NCBI GenBank assembly: GCA_946887385.1 | Contig: CAMPKU010000113.1 | Coordinates: 1-13,677, forward strand | Source of the DNA: an uncultured Gammaproteobacteria bacterium | Lineage (GTDB): Bacteria; Pseudomonadota; Gammaproteobacteria; Rariloculales; Rariloculaceae | Direction: 5' to 3' | DNA length: 13,677 nucleotides | In this document: piece after piece, positions 1 to 7,250 of the stretch | Layout: each line of letters starts with the position of its first letter | How positions within the stretch are numbered: the stretch's first letter is position 1 | Notes under the pieces: generated by a model | Database searches by the model: none | Told to the model about the DNA's origin: nothing | What the model saw: the letters and a program-made list of their open reading frames with translations, nothing else | Position numbers and translations under genes: made by a program

Positions 1-541
1 GCGCATCCGCCAGCGCGTGCTCGCGGCATTCTACTCGCTCGACGTGCTCGTCCACAATGCCTGCCGCTCCAGCCCCGTGCCTTGGAACGCCACCGAGGAT
101 CAGTGGCACGAAGGCATGCGCTTGAACTTCGAGCTCGTACGCCGAGTGACGAACGAGTTCATCCCCACCATGCGGGCGCAGCGGTTCGGCCGCATCATCA
201 ACATCACAGGCGCCAACGAGCCTCCCGGCGTCAACATCGCGTCGGTGGCGAAAGCCGCCTTGCACAACTGGGCGAAGGGTCTGTCGCGCGAGCTGGCGGC
301 CGACGGCATCACGATCAACTGTCTGCCGCCGGGGCGCATCAACAGCGAGCAGATCCTGGAGCGCTTGCACCCGACGCCCGAGAACCGCCGCGCCTTCATC
401 GACGCCAACATCCCCATCGGCTATTTCGGCGAGCCCGAGGACATGGCGTATCTCGTTGCGTTCTTGGCCTCGCCGCTCGCCCGCTACATCACCGGCGAGG
501 TCATCCACGTGGACGGCGGCATGCACCGCTTCGCGGGGTAA
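1..541 (+). CDS. SDR family oxidoreductase, 5' end missing, atypical active site
   Basis: The reading frame is open from base 2, so this is the C-terminal part (about 179 residues) of a Rossmann-fold short-chain dehydrogenase/reductase; the NAD(P)-binding GxxxGxG region lies outside the window. Visible SDR landmarks are LDVLVHNA (the NNAG-like strand), GRIINITG, KAALHNWAKGLSRELA, GITINCLPPGRI and the C-terminal ITGEVIHVDGG. The active site is unusual. The conserved Lys is at 251-253, but the residue four before it, normally Tyr in YxxxK, is Ala (239-241). The usual catalytic Ser position reads NITG rather than NISS. Family membership is therefore secure, but classical SDR catalysis is doubtful, and the substrate cannot be named. 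The stop is TAA at 539-541. The gene converges with the cytochrome-type lipoprotein gene that ends at 593. The GTG at 17 is an internal codon, not a start. Confidence 0.88.
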   Translation, partial: RIRQRVLAAFYSLDVLVHNACRSSPVPWNATEDQWHEGMRLNFELVRRVTNEFIPTMRAQRFGRIINITGANEPPGVNIASVAKAALHNWAKGLSRELAADGITINCLPPGRINSEQILERLHPTPENRRAFIDANIPIGYFGEPEDMAYLVAFLASPLARYITGEVIHVDGGMHRFAG

Positions 542-545
542 AAAT

Positions 546-571
546 GGGGACGGATTCATAAATCCGTCCCC
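546..571 (-). terminator. Perfect 11-bp hairpin between convergent genes
   Basis: GGGGACGGATT (546-556) pairs perfectly with AATCCGTCCCC (561-571) across a CATA loop. Read on the minus strand, the stem is followed by A and then five T (the complement of 540-544). This resembles a Rho-independent terminator for the minus-strand gene ending at 593. On the plus strand no T run follows, only TCTTGACGG, so it would be a weaker terminator for the SDR gene, whose stop is 4 bp before the stem. The GGGGACGGATT motif also resembles short dispersed palindromes that I recall from other proteobacterial genomes, so it may be a REP-like element reused as a terminator. Confidence 0.7.
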
Positions 572-592
572 TCTTGACGGGCTACGTCTGTC

Positions 593-2995
593 TCATTCGG
601 TGCGTGCGACGGTCTCAGCCGGCGGCGCGTTCGGATCCTGCGCGCGGCGCATACGGAACGGCGCGCTGTTGACGATGCCTTTCACGAGCGCCGAGAAGCG
701 GTAGTCGTCGTCCTCGGCTTCGCGCACGATTCGGCGCACCGTCGGCATGTCGTACGCCTCGAGCCCGCGGCCGAGCGCATACGTCAGCAGCTTGTCGGTG
801 AACACTCGCGCGAACTGCTCCGGATCGGCCGTGAGCGCCTCACGCAACTGCGCCGCCCCATCGATCTGCCTGCCGTCTGCGAGCTGACCGTGCGCATCGA
901 TCTCGCCGCCCGGCTCCTTCGTACGCCACTTGCCCACGGCGTCGAAGTTCTCGAGCCCCAGCCCGATCGGATCCATGACGTCGTGGCAGGTGGCGCACAC
1001 CGGATTGGCGCGATGCTCCGCGAGCCGCTCGCGCAGCGTGCGCGCAACCTTGCCGCTCTCGTTCTCCTCGAGCGCCGGCACGTCGGGCAGCGGCGGCGGC
1101 GCCGGCGTGCCGAGCACGTTCTCGAGCACCCACTTGCCGCGCAGCACCGGCGACGTGCGATTCGGATAGGACGTGACGGTGAGAATGCTCGCATGACCCA
1201 AAAGCCCGCGCCGCGCTTCCTCGGCCACCGGCACCTGGCGGAAGTGACTGCCGTACACGCTCGGGATGCCGTAGTGCTCCGCGAGCCGCTCGTTGACGAA
1301 CGTGTAGTCGGCCGTCAGCAGCTCGTTAACGCTCAAGTCCTCGCGCATCACGTGCTCGAACAGCAACTCGGTCTCGCGCCGCATGGCTTGCCGCAAGTTG
1401 TCGTCGAAATTCGGAAACTCTTCGATGTCGGGCGTGACGCTCTGCAGATTGCGCAGATACAGCCACTGGCCCGCGAAGTTCTCGACGAGCGCCGACGCGC
1501 GCGGATCGGCCAGCATGCGGTCCACCTGCTGCTCGAAGACGCGCTCGTCGCTGAGCTTGTCTTGCGCCGCAAGGTCGAGCAGCTCGTCGTCGGGCGGCGC
1601 GCTCCAGAGGAAGAACGCCAGGCGCGAGGCAAGCGCAGAGTCGTCGAGCGCGTATAGCGAGCCCGGCGCCACGCCGGCCGGGTCGGGCTCGTCGCGGAAC
1701 AGAAACTTGGGGCTCGTGAGAATCACGCGCAGCGCCGACTGGATGCCGGCATCGAAGCCGTCGCTGGCGGAGCCCCGGTCGTAAAAACCGAGCAGCGTCG
1801 CGATGTCTTGCTCCGTGGGTTGGCGCCGATAAGCGCGCCGCGCCAGCGTCGAGAGAATCTCCGTGGCGCACACGCGCGCAGTCGCCTCATCGGCCGGACG
1901 GCACGTGAAGATGCGCTCGCGGCTCGGCGTGTTGCCGGGCCCCACGGCGTTGAACGGCCCGCGCACGTTCACGTAGTCCACCACCGGCAAGCCGTTCATG
2001 TCCTGCAGATCGAGGTTGCGCGTGTGCAGTTCCAGCGGCTCGTGCGTCTCCGCCGCGCTGCGCGCGAGGAACGCGACCGTCACGTCGTGCGACCCCGCCG
2101 TTACGAACGTGCGCGTGCGCAGCCGCGCATCGATCTCGTTGGCCGCGGCCGACATGTTGGCGTCGGACAGCGCGTTGTCCTCTTCGCCGCCCACTTGCGC
2201 CAAAAACACGCGCTCGCCGTCCACGGCGATCTCGAGCTCGTGCGCCCATTCGAGGCCCGTCATGTAGCCCACGATGTTGCGCAGCAGGAACACGTCGAAG
2301 TCGTATTCGCCGTCGAGAGGAAAATAGTGGCGAATCTTGATGCCCCCGCGCGTGCCCAGGGGCATGCCCTCGACATGCGCGCCTTGCGCCAAGTCCGACG
2401 GCGCGCGGTACACGCTGGTGACCGCCGGCGCTTCCGGGTCGCCCACCGCGAGCGCGGCGATCTTCGCCGACGCGGCCAGATACTGCTCGAGCAGCGACGG
2501 CGAGGTACGCAGCACATCCGCGATATTGTCGAATCCGTACGCCTCGTCGTCGGCCGGCAGGAGCTCGGCCGCGTCCACCTCGAGCGCCAGCAGGTCGCGC
2601 ACGGCGTTGCCGTACTCGGTGCGGTTCAGGCGATGAATCGAGGCTCGGCCGGGATCCGGCGACGCCAGCGCGGCTTCGTCGAGCTCCCGCTCCAGATACG
2701 CGACGAAACCGTCCGTAGTGTCGGCATCCGGCCGCGGCCCGCCCGACGGCGGCATTTGCCGCCCTCGCAGCTTCCGCGCCACGTTCTCGAAGATGACGGG
2801 ATGCGCCGCGACGTTATCGAGGTCCACGTCCTCGAGCGACAAGCCGGCCTCGCGGCCGGCCGCGTCGTGGCAGTCGAGGCAATACGTGCGGACGACGCCC
2901 TCGTACTGGGCGGCGAGCTCCTCGTCGGAGGGCTGACAACCGGCGACCAGCGCGCCCGCGAGGACCAAAGACCAGGAGATAGCACCGTTTTTCAT
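593..2995 (-). CDS. DUF1592/DUF1588-type lipoprotein with planctomycete-type cytochrome domains
   Basis: An 800-residue exported protein. It begins MKNGAISWSLVLAGALVAGC, a signal peptide with lipobox LVAGC (lipidated Cys20). A first haem-binding motif CLDCH is at 39-43, with a possible axial Met81 in RQMPPSGG. The HRLNRTEYGNAVRDLLALEV stretch at 121-140 is typical of DUF1587. It is followed by DUF1595-like (AYRRQPTEQDI, SPKFLFRDE), DUF1592-like (LASRLAFFLWSAPPDDELL), DUF1588-like (RRGLLGHASILTVTSYPNRT, SPVLRGKWVLENVLG) and DUF1585-like C-terminal segments. A second haem motif CATCH is at 667-671, before DPIGLGLENFDAVGKWR. The family is found in Planctomycetes and some Proteobacteria and Acidobacteria; its reaction is not established, and a periplasmic or outer-membrane redox role is inferred. 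The ATG at 2995 is chosen because the signal peptide starts there. A TTG two codons upstream, with GAGG 8 bp before it, is an alternative. The DUF1552 partner often found next to this family is absent. Confidence 0.88.
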   Translation of the reverse strand: MKNGAISWSLVLAGALVAGCQPSDEELAAQYEGVVRTYCLDCHDAAGREAGLSLEDVDLDNVAAHPVIFENVARKLRGRQMPPSGGPRPDADTTDGFVAYLERELDEAALASPDPGRASIHRLNRTEYGNAVRDLLALEVDAAELLPADDEAYGFDNIADVLRTSPSLLEQYLAASAKIAALAVGDPEAPAVTSVYRAPSDLAQGAHVEGMPLGTRGGIKIRHYFPLDGEYDFDVFLLRNIVGYMTGLEWAHELEIAVDGERVFLAQVGGEEDNALSDANMSAAANEIDARLRTRTFVTAGSHDVTVAFLARSAAETHEPLELHTRNLDLQDMNGLPVVDYVNVRGPFNAVGPGNTPSRERIFTCRPADEATARVCATEILSTLARRAYRRQPTEQDIATLLGFYDRGSASDGFDAGIQSALRVILTSPKFLFRDEPDPAGVAPGSLYALDDSALASRLAFFLWSAPPDDELLDLAAQDKLSDERVFEQQVDRMLADPRASALVENFAGQWLYLRNLQSVTPDIEEFPNFDDNLRQAMRRETELLFEHVMREDLSVNELLTADYTFVNERLAEHYGIPSVYGSHFRQVPVAEEARRGLLGHASILTVTSYPNRTSPVLRGKWVLENVLGTPAPPPLPDVPALEENESGKVARTLRERLAEHRANPVCATCHDVMDPIGLGLENFDAVGKWRTKEPGGEIDAHGQLADGRQIDGAAQLREALTADPEQFARVFTDKLLTYALGRGLEAYDMPTVRRIVREAEDDDYRFSALVKGIVNSAPFRMRRAQDPNAPPAETVARTE

Positions 2996-3241
2996 AACCA
3001 ATTCGACAACCTCGAGCTCGGACGTGCACGGCCGCGTCCATCGTAATAATTGCAAAGGCGCGCGCTGCTGGCCGCTTGGCTTGGCCCCCAACCTAAGGTT
3101 GAGTTACAGTGGCGCCCCGCTGGAAGGCCGGGCCACCCCACCCTTCAGTTCCCTAAGATCGCGGCAACTCTTACTGTGTGCTGCCCCGGCAGTCCATGAA
3201 CGCCGCCGGCATACCCATATTTTGAACGAGACGACGAGACT
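2996..3241. promoter_or_regulatory. Divergent intergenic region with 11-bp palindrome, upstream of fusA
   Basis: This 246-bp gap separates the minus-strand lipoprotein gene from fusA and must hold both promoters. It contains the palindrome AACCTAAGGTT (3090-3100). For fusA a weak promoter can be drawn: TTGGCC (3081-3086), an 18-bp spacer, TACAGT (3105-3110), each box matching 4 of 6 consensus bases. The palindrome would lie within the spacer. No convincing Shine-Dalgarno sequence precedes the fusA ATG (ACGAGACGACGAGACT). No open frame with recognisable protein was found here. The promoter assignment is a weak guess; the palindrome itself is directly visible. Confidence 0.25.
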
Positions 3242-5368
3242 ATGGCCAGGCAAAAGCCCCTAAAGCTCTACCGCAACATCGGCATTATCGCCCATATCGA
3301 CGCGGGGAAGACCACGACGACTGAGCGCGTGCTCTATTACACGGGCAAGAAGCACCAGATCATCGAAGTCCACGACACGAAGGACGGCAAGACCAGCACC
3401 ACCACCGATTACCTGGAGCAGGAGCGTAAGCGCGGCATCACGATCCAGAGCGCCGCCGTCTCGTGCGAGTGGAAGGGCTACCAAGTCAACCTCATCGACA
3501 CTCCGGGACACGTCGATTTCACGATCGAGGTCAACCGCAGCTTACGCGTGCTCGACGGGGCCGTGGTGGTGTTCGACGGCGTGGCCGGCGTGGAGCCCCA
3601 GACGGAAACGAACTGGCGGCTCGCAAACCAGTACAACGTGCCGCGGCTGTGCTACGTCAACAAAATGGACCGCATGGGCGCGAACTTCAAACATTGCGTC
3701 AAGGGCATCAAGGAACGCTTGAGCCCGAAAGCGGTGGTGTGCCATGTGCCGCTCGGCAGCTACGACGAGTTCGTCGGCATGGCCGATCTCGTCGCCGGCG
3801 TGGCGTACGTCTGGAAAGGCGACGACAAGGACAGCCCGTGGGAAAACGTGCAGTTCGACGAGCTGCCGGGGCGCTTCCAATTCGCGTCCGCGCAAGACAA
3901 CGAGTGGATCAAACGTATTCCGGAGCTGCGGCAAGAGCTGCTCGAGCATGCGCTCGCGATCGACGAGGAAGCGTTCCTCGAGTTCGTGGAGTCGGGCAAA
4001 TTCGACCAAGCGAAGCTGAAGCAGTGCATCCGCAAGGGCACCGTTAGCGGCGAGTTCGTGCCGATTTTCTGCGGCTCGTCGTTCAAGAACAAAGGTGTGC
4101 AGCAGCTCCTCGACGCCGTCATCGACTACTTGCCGTTCCCCGGCGAGAACGGCGGCATCTCGATGGTGGACCCCGACGGTAACGTCATCGGCGAACAGAT
4201 CGTCACCGATGACGCGCCGGCGCGGGCGCTCGCGTTCAAAGTCATCAATGATCAGTTCGGCACGCTCACGTTCGTGCGTGTGTATTCGGGTGTCATCAAG
4301 AAGGGCGACACGCTGCTGAACGTCACGCGCGACCGCAAAGAGCGCATCGGCCGCATGGTGGAGGTGCAAGCCTCCTCCACGAAAGATATCGACGAGGCGC
4401 GCGCCGGCGACATCTGCGCGTTCGTCTCCATGAAGGAAACCGAAACCGGCGACTCGCTCAGCGATCCCGACAAGCCGGCGCTGCTCGAGCGCATGCGCTT
4501 CCCGGACCCCGTCATCAGCGTCTCGGTGGAGCCGAAGACGCGCGCCGACGTCGACAAGATGTCCACGGCGCTCTACAAGATGGTGAAAGCCGACCCGTCG
4601 CTGCGCCTCGAGGTGGACCAAGAGACCGGCCAAACCGTGCTCAAAGGCATGGGCGAGCTGCATCTCGAAGTCACGATCGACCGCATGCGCAGCGAGCTCG
4701 GCGTCGAAGCCAACATGGGCCGGCCGCGTGTCAGCTTCCGCGAGGCGTTCGGCGTGCCCGTCGAGCTCGTCTACACGCACAAGAAGCAGTCCGGCGGCTC
4801 GGGCCAGTACGCCGAAGTGAAGATGATTTTCGAGCCGCTGCCGACCGGCTCGGGCGTGGAGTTCTCCGACGAAATCGTCGGCGGCCGCATCCCGCGCGAG
4901 TTCATTCCGTCCGTGGAGCACGCGGTTGTCACCGAGTGCAAGCGCGGCCAGGTGGCCGGCTACGAGGTCGTCGACTTCAAAGCGCGCCTCATCGACGGCA
5001 AGTACCACGACGTCGACTCGTCCGCGCTGGCGTTCGAGATCGCGGGGCGCGCGTGCTTCCGCGAGGCGCACAGGTCGAGCCGGCCGAAGCTGCTCGAGCC
5101 GATCATGAAGATCGAGGTCGTCACCGAGGGCGACTACCTGGGCACCATCATCGGCGACGTCAATCGCCGCCGCGGTAACGTCACGGAGCAAGGCCAGAAG
5201 GGCAACCAGGCCACGGTGCAAGGCTTCGTGCCGTTGTCCGAGATGTTCGGCTACATCAACTTCCTGCGCTCCGCCACGAGCGGCCGCGGCACGTTCACGA
5301 TGGAGTTCGCGCATTACGCCGAGGTGCCCGCCGGCCTCGTGCAGAAGCTCATGGACGCCGAGGCGTAA
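3242..5368 (+). CDS. fusA: Translation elongation factor G
   Basis: A full-length 708-residue EF-G, the ribosomal translocase GTPase acting in the cytoplasm. All five GTPase motifs are visible: G1 AHIDAGKT (17-24), G2 RGIT (64-67), G3 DTPGH (86-90), G4 NKMD (140-143) and G5 in GSSFKNKG (278-285). Domain IV contains HKKQSGGSGQYAEVK and KYHDVDSSALAFEIAG. Domain V contains LLEPIMKIEVVT and FVPLSEMFGYINFLRSAT. The switch I region has TKDGKTSTTT between EVHD and DYLEQE, where classical E. coli-type EF-G has about five residues, and it is followed by RGITIQSAA. Both features recall mitochondrial/spd-type EF-G1. No rpsL, rpsG or tuf is adjacent, so this is not the usual str operon. It could be the sole EF-G or a second paralog. 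The TAA stop lies 3 bp from the stop of the convergent DUF2269 gene. Confidence 0.95.
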   Translation: MARQKPLKLYRNIGIIAHIDAGKTTTTERVLYYTGKKHQIIEVHDTKDGKTSTTTDYLEQERKRGITIQSAAVSCEWKGYQVNLIDTPGHVDFTIEVNRSLRVLDGAVVVFDGVAGVEPQTETNWRLANQYNVPRLCYVNKMDRMGANFKHCVKGIKERLSPKAVVCHVPLGSYDEFVGMADLVAGVAYVWKGDDKDSPWENVQFDELPGRFQFASAQDNEWIKRIPELRQELLEHALAIDEEAFLEFVESGKFDQAKLKQCIRKGTVSGEFVPIFCGSSFKNKGVQQLLDAVIDYLPFPGENGGISMVDPDGNVIGEQIVTDDAPARALAFKVINDQFGTLTFVRVYSGVIKKGDTLLNVTRDRKERIGRMVEVQASSTKDIDEARAGDICAFVSMKETETGDSLSDPDKPALLERMRFPDPVISVSVEPKTRADVDKMSTALYKMVKADPSLRLEVDQETGQTVLKGMGELHLEVTIDRMRSELGVEANMGRPRVSFREAFGVPVELVYTHKKQSGGSGQYAEVKMIFEPLPTGSGVEFSDEIVGGRIPREFIPSVEHAVVTECKRGQVAGYEVVDFKARLIDGKYHDVDSSALAFEIAGRACFREAHRSSRPKLLEPIMKIEVVTEGDYLGTIIGDVNRRRGNVTEQGQKGNQATVQGFVPLSEMFGYINFLRSATSGRGTFTMEFAHYAEVPAGLVQKLMDAEA

Positions 5369-5371
5369 GCG

Positions 5372-5854
5372 TCAGAAGAACGAGAACATCGGCCGGCTCG
5401 TCATCAACCACAGAATGGCGAGCACGGCCGCGAATGCCGGGAAACCGAACGCGAACCACGTCCAGAAGAGCCGATGGTACCGGCGTGGCAGCGCGGTGCC
5501 GTCGCGCACGGCGGCGGCCGCGAGATCCCGCATGCGCATCTGCATGAACACCACGGGCACCCAGAATGCGCCCGTGACGCCGTACAGCACGAGCGACAGC
5601 GCAATCCAGCCGTCGAAAATCGGATAACCGAGAAAGCGCGCCAGCAAGTAGCCCGTCACCGGCTGCACGACGACTGCGGTGGCCGTGAATACGAAGTCCG
5701 CTGTTACCACGATGCGCGCAACGCCGGCGATGACGGCTGCATCCTGGGTGAAGTGCGCTTTGAGCATGAAGAACGCGATGCCGGCGCCCGTGCCGAGCAG
5801 CACCGTTGCGCCGATGACGTGCAAGAACTGCAGCGTGAGGTAATACCAAGGCAT
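5372..5854 (-). CDS. DUF2269 family integral membrane protein
   Basis: A 160-residue hydrophobic protein starting MPWYYLTLQFLHVIGATVLLG. About four transmembrane helices can be seen, at roughly 5-30, 42-68, 84-106 and 130-151. A short charged cytoplasmic or periplasmic loop (QMRMRDLAAAAVRDGTALPRRYHR) precedes the last helix. Length and the N-terminal LxFLHVIGATVLLGTGxG pattern match DUF2269. Family function is unknown. Its ATG lies 8 bp after the stop of the SDR/DoxX gene, so the two are very likely cotranscribed; this pairing is one I recall from other proteobacteria. No strong Shine-Dalgarno sequence precedes the start, which suggests translational coupling. The gene converges with fusA, with only 3 bp between stop codons. 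Confidence 0.85.
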   Translation of the reverse strand: MPWYYLTLQFLHVIGATVLLGTGAGIAFFMLKAHFTQDAAVIAGVARIVVTADFVFTATAVVVQPVTGYLLARFLGYPIFDGWIALSLVLYGVTGAFWVPVVFMQMRMRDLAAAAVRDGTALPRRYHRLFWTWFAFGFPAFAAVLAILWLMTSRPMFSFF

Positions 5855-5862
5855 GCGCGCGC

Positions 5863-7182
5863 TCAGCGATCTTCGAGGATCGCCAGCGCGATCAGATTCA
5901 GCACCACGATCGGCCAGATCTTCAGCATCGGCCCCACGGGATCGAGCCACAAGCGCGGCAGCACGAAGGTGCCCGCGATCATGTAGAACAGCGAGATCGC
6001 GACGGCGGCCCACAGCGCAGCTCGCGCGGTGCGCCGCACGGCGATCCCTAAGCCGATCGCGATGTCGGCGAGCGCGCCGGCGATGACGCCCGCCCAAGCG
6101 AGCTCCTCGCCGACTCCCCCTTCGCGCAGATACGACAAGCCCTGCTCCCAACCAGGGCCGAGCGAGATCACACCCGTGCCGATCCAGAACAACGCTAGCA
6201 CCGCGAACACCAGCGGCTTGAACAGGTAGAGCCGCGCGAACCAGCGTTCCTGCACCGACGCGGGCTCACGGGCCAACGCCGCTGCGAGCGACGTTGGGCG
6301 AAGCTGCATCACTTGCTGCCACTGCGCCGGATCGCCGACGGCGCCGCGCGCGAGCTCGCGGCGAGCCACGCTGCCAATCGGCGCGCGCCAGCCCAAGGCG
6401 CGCACAGCGTCGCCGAGACGGTAACCGCACGCCGCGAGCCAGCGCGGCACCCGCCACCGCGGCGCCGGCGGCAGGCGCAGCCAGTTGCGAAACGTTTCGA
6501 CGACCACCGGCGGCTCCAACCGCTCGGGCCCGGCCACGTCGAGCGCGATGCGCGCGGGCGCGCCGGGCTGCAGCAGCGCCGCGATCGTCGCGACGAGCTC
6601 GTCGAGCGCCACGACTTGCAGCGGACCGGCATCCGGGAGCTCGAGAACGACGGGTAACGCCGCCAACCCGCGGAACAGCGCGCTGCCGCCGTAGGCCGCG
6701 CGCCCGACGACGACGGAGGGGCGCAGCACCACCCAGTCGAGCGTGGTGGCCATCAGCGCTTCCTCGCCGGCCCGCTTCGTGGCCGAGAACTCGCTGAGCG
6801 CGCCGCGTTCCACCCCGATGGCCGACACGTGGACGACGCGCCGCACGCCTGCCGCCTCACACGCCGCATAGAGCGCACGCACGCTATCGGCGTGAACGGC
6901 GCGCATGTCGTCGCCGCCTTGCAGCAGGCCGGCGCAATTCACGACCGCGTAGATGCCTTTAAGATGCGGTGCCCAATCTGCCGGCTCTACAAGAGCTTTG
7001 AGATCGAGTACGCGCCACTCCACGCCGTCCTGCGCCTGCCCGGCGCGGCGGGCGATGGCCCGCACGACGTAGCGGTCGGTGCGCAAACGCGCGAGCACGG
7101 CGCTGCCGATCAATCCCGAGGCGCCGAGCAACAGTACGCAATGCGACGGTCCGCTCTCGATCATCGGTTCGGCAGGCGCCAT
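5863..7182 (-). CDS. NAD(P)-binding SDR fused to DoxX-like membrane domain
   Basis: About 439 residues in two parts. The N-terminal atypical SDR domain has the nucleotide-binding motif GASGLIG (20-26), VNCAGLL, VRRVVHVSAIGV and DWVVLRPSVVVG, typical of NAD-dependent epimerase/NDUFA9-like proteins. At the YxxxK site the sequence is EFSATK, with Phe in place of Tyr, suggesting cofactor binding without classical SDR chemistry. After a linker of about 50 residues, the C-terminal third has four hydrophobic helices (LVFAVLALFWIGTGVISL, WAGVIAGALADIAIGLGIAV, ALWAAVAISLFYMIAGTFVL, WPIVVLNLIALAIL) matching the DoxX-like family. It probably sits in the inner membrane. The start is uncertain: ATG at 7182 is chosen; ATG at 7164 (MIESG) is also possible. 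ATG at 7239 would add a non-conserved leader and run almost to the divergent DUF72 gene. It is followed 8 bp later by the DUF2269 gene. Confidence 0.87.
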   Translation of the reverse strand: MAPAEPMIESGPSHCVLLLGASGLIGSAVLARLRTDRYVVRAIARRAGQAQDGVEWRVLDLKALVEPADWAPHLKGIYAVVNCAGLLQGGDDMRAVHADSVRALYAACEAAGVRRVVHVSAIGVERGALSEFSATKRAGEEALMATTLDWVVLRPSVVVGRAAYGGSALFRGLAALPVVLELPDAGPLQVVALDELVATIAALLQPGAPARIALDVAGPERLEPPVVVETFRNWLRLPPAPRWRVPRWLAACGYRLGDAVRALGWRAPIGSVARRELARGAVGDPAQWQQVMQLRPTSLAAALAREPASVQERWFARLYLFKPLVFAVLALFWIGTGVISLGPGWEQGLSYLREGGVGEELAWAGVIAGALADIAIGLGIAVRRTARAALWAAVAISLFYMIAGTFVLPRLWLDPVGPMLKIWPIVVLNLIALAILEDR

Positions 7183-7203
7183 TGCTGCATGAAGGCAAGG
7201 AGC

Positions 7204-7228
7204 ATGCCAGAGCGGCGCCACCTGGCAT
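7204..7228. promoter_or_regulatory. 25-bp inverted repeat in divergent promoter region
   Basis: ATGCCAG (7204-7210) and CTGGCAT (7222-7228) form a perfect 7-bp dyad with an 11-bp spacer. The dyad lies in the short gap between the minus-strand SDR/DoxX gene (start 7182) and the plus-strand DUF72 gene (start 7251). The size and symmetry suit the operator of a dimeric regulator, and the position would allow control of both directions. A regulator gene is not adjacent and no promoter boxes could be assigned with confidence, so function is inferred from symmetry and location only. Confidence 0.35.
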
Positions 7229-7250
7229 ATCGTTTGCATTAGCTCTCGTC

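Noticed and set aside
1808..3046. 412-codon plus-strand frame inside the lipoprotein gene
   Set aside because: Composition is Arg/His/Val-rich and featureless; the opposite strand has a signal peptide, haem motifs and conserved domain order.
3542..5314. 590-codon open frame antisense to fusA
   Set aside because: The sense strand encodes a fully conserved EF-G; the antisense product is His/Arg/Ala/Leu-rich with no recognisable domain. Long antisense frames are expected in GC-rich genes.
7183..7239. N-terminal extension of the SDR/DoxX protein to the ATG at 7239
   Set aside because: The extra residues (MQTICQVAPLWHAPCLHAA) show no SDR homology or clear signal peptide, and would place the start 11 bp from the divergent DUF72 ATG. 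A GAGAG upstream keeps it possible but less likely.
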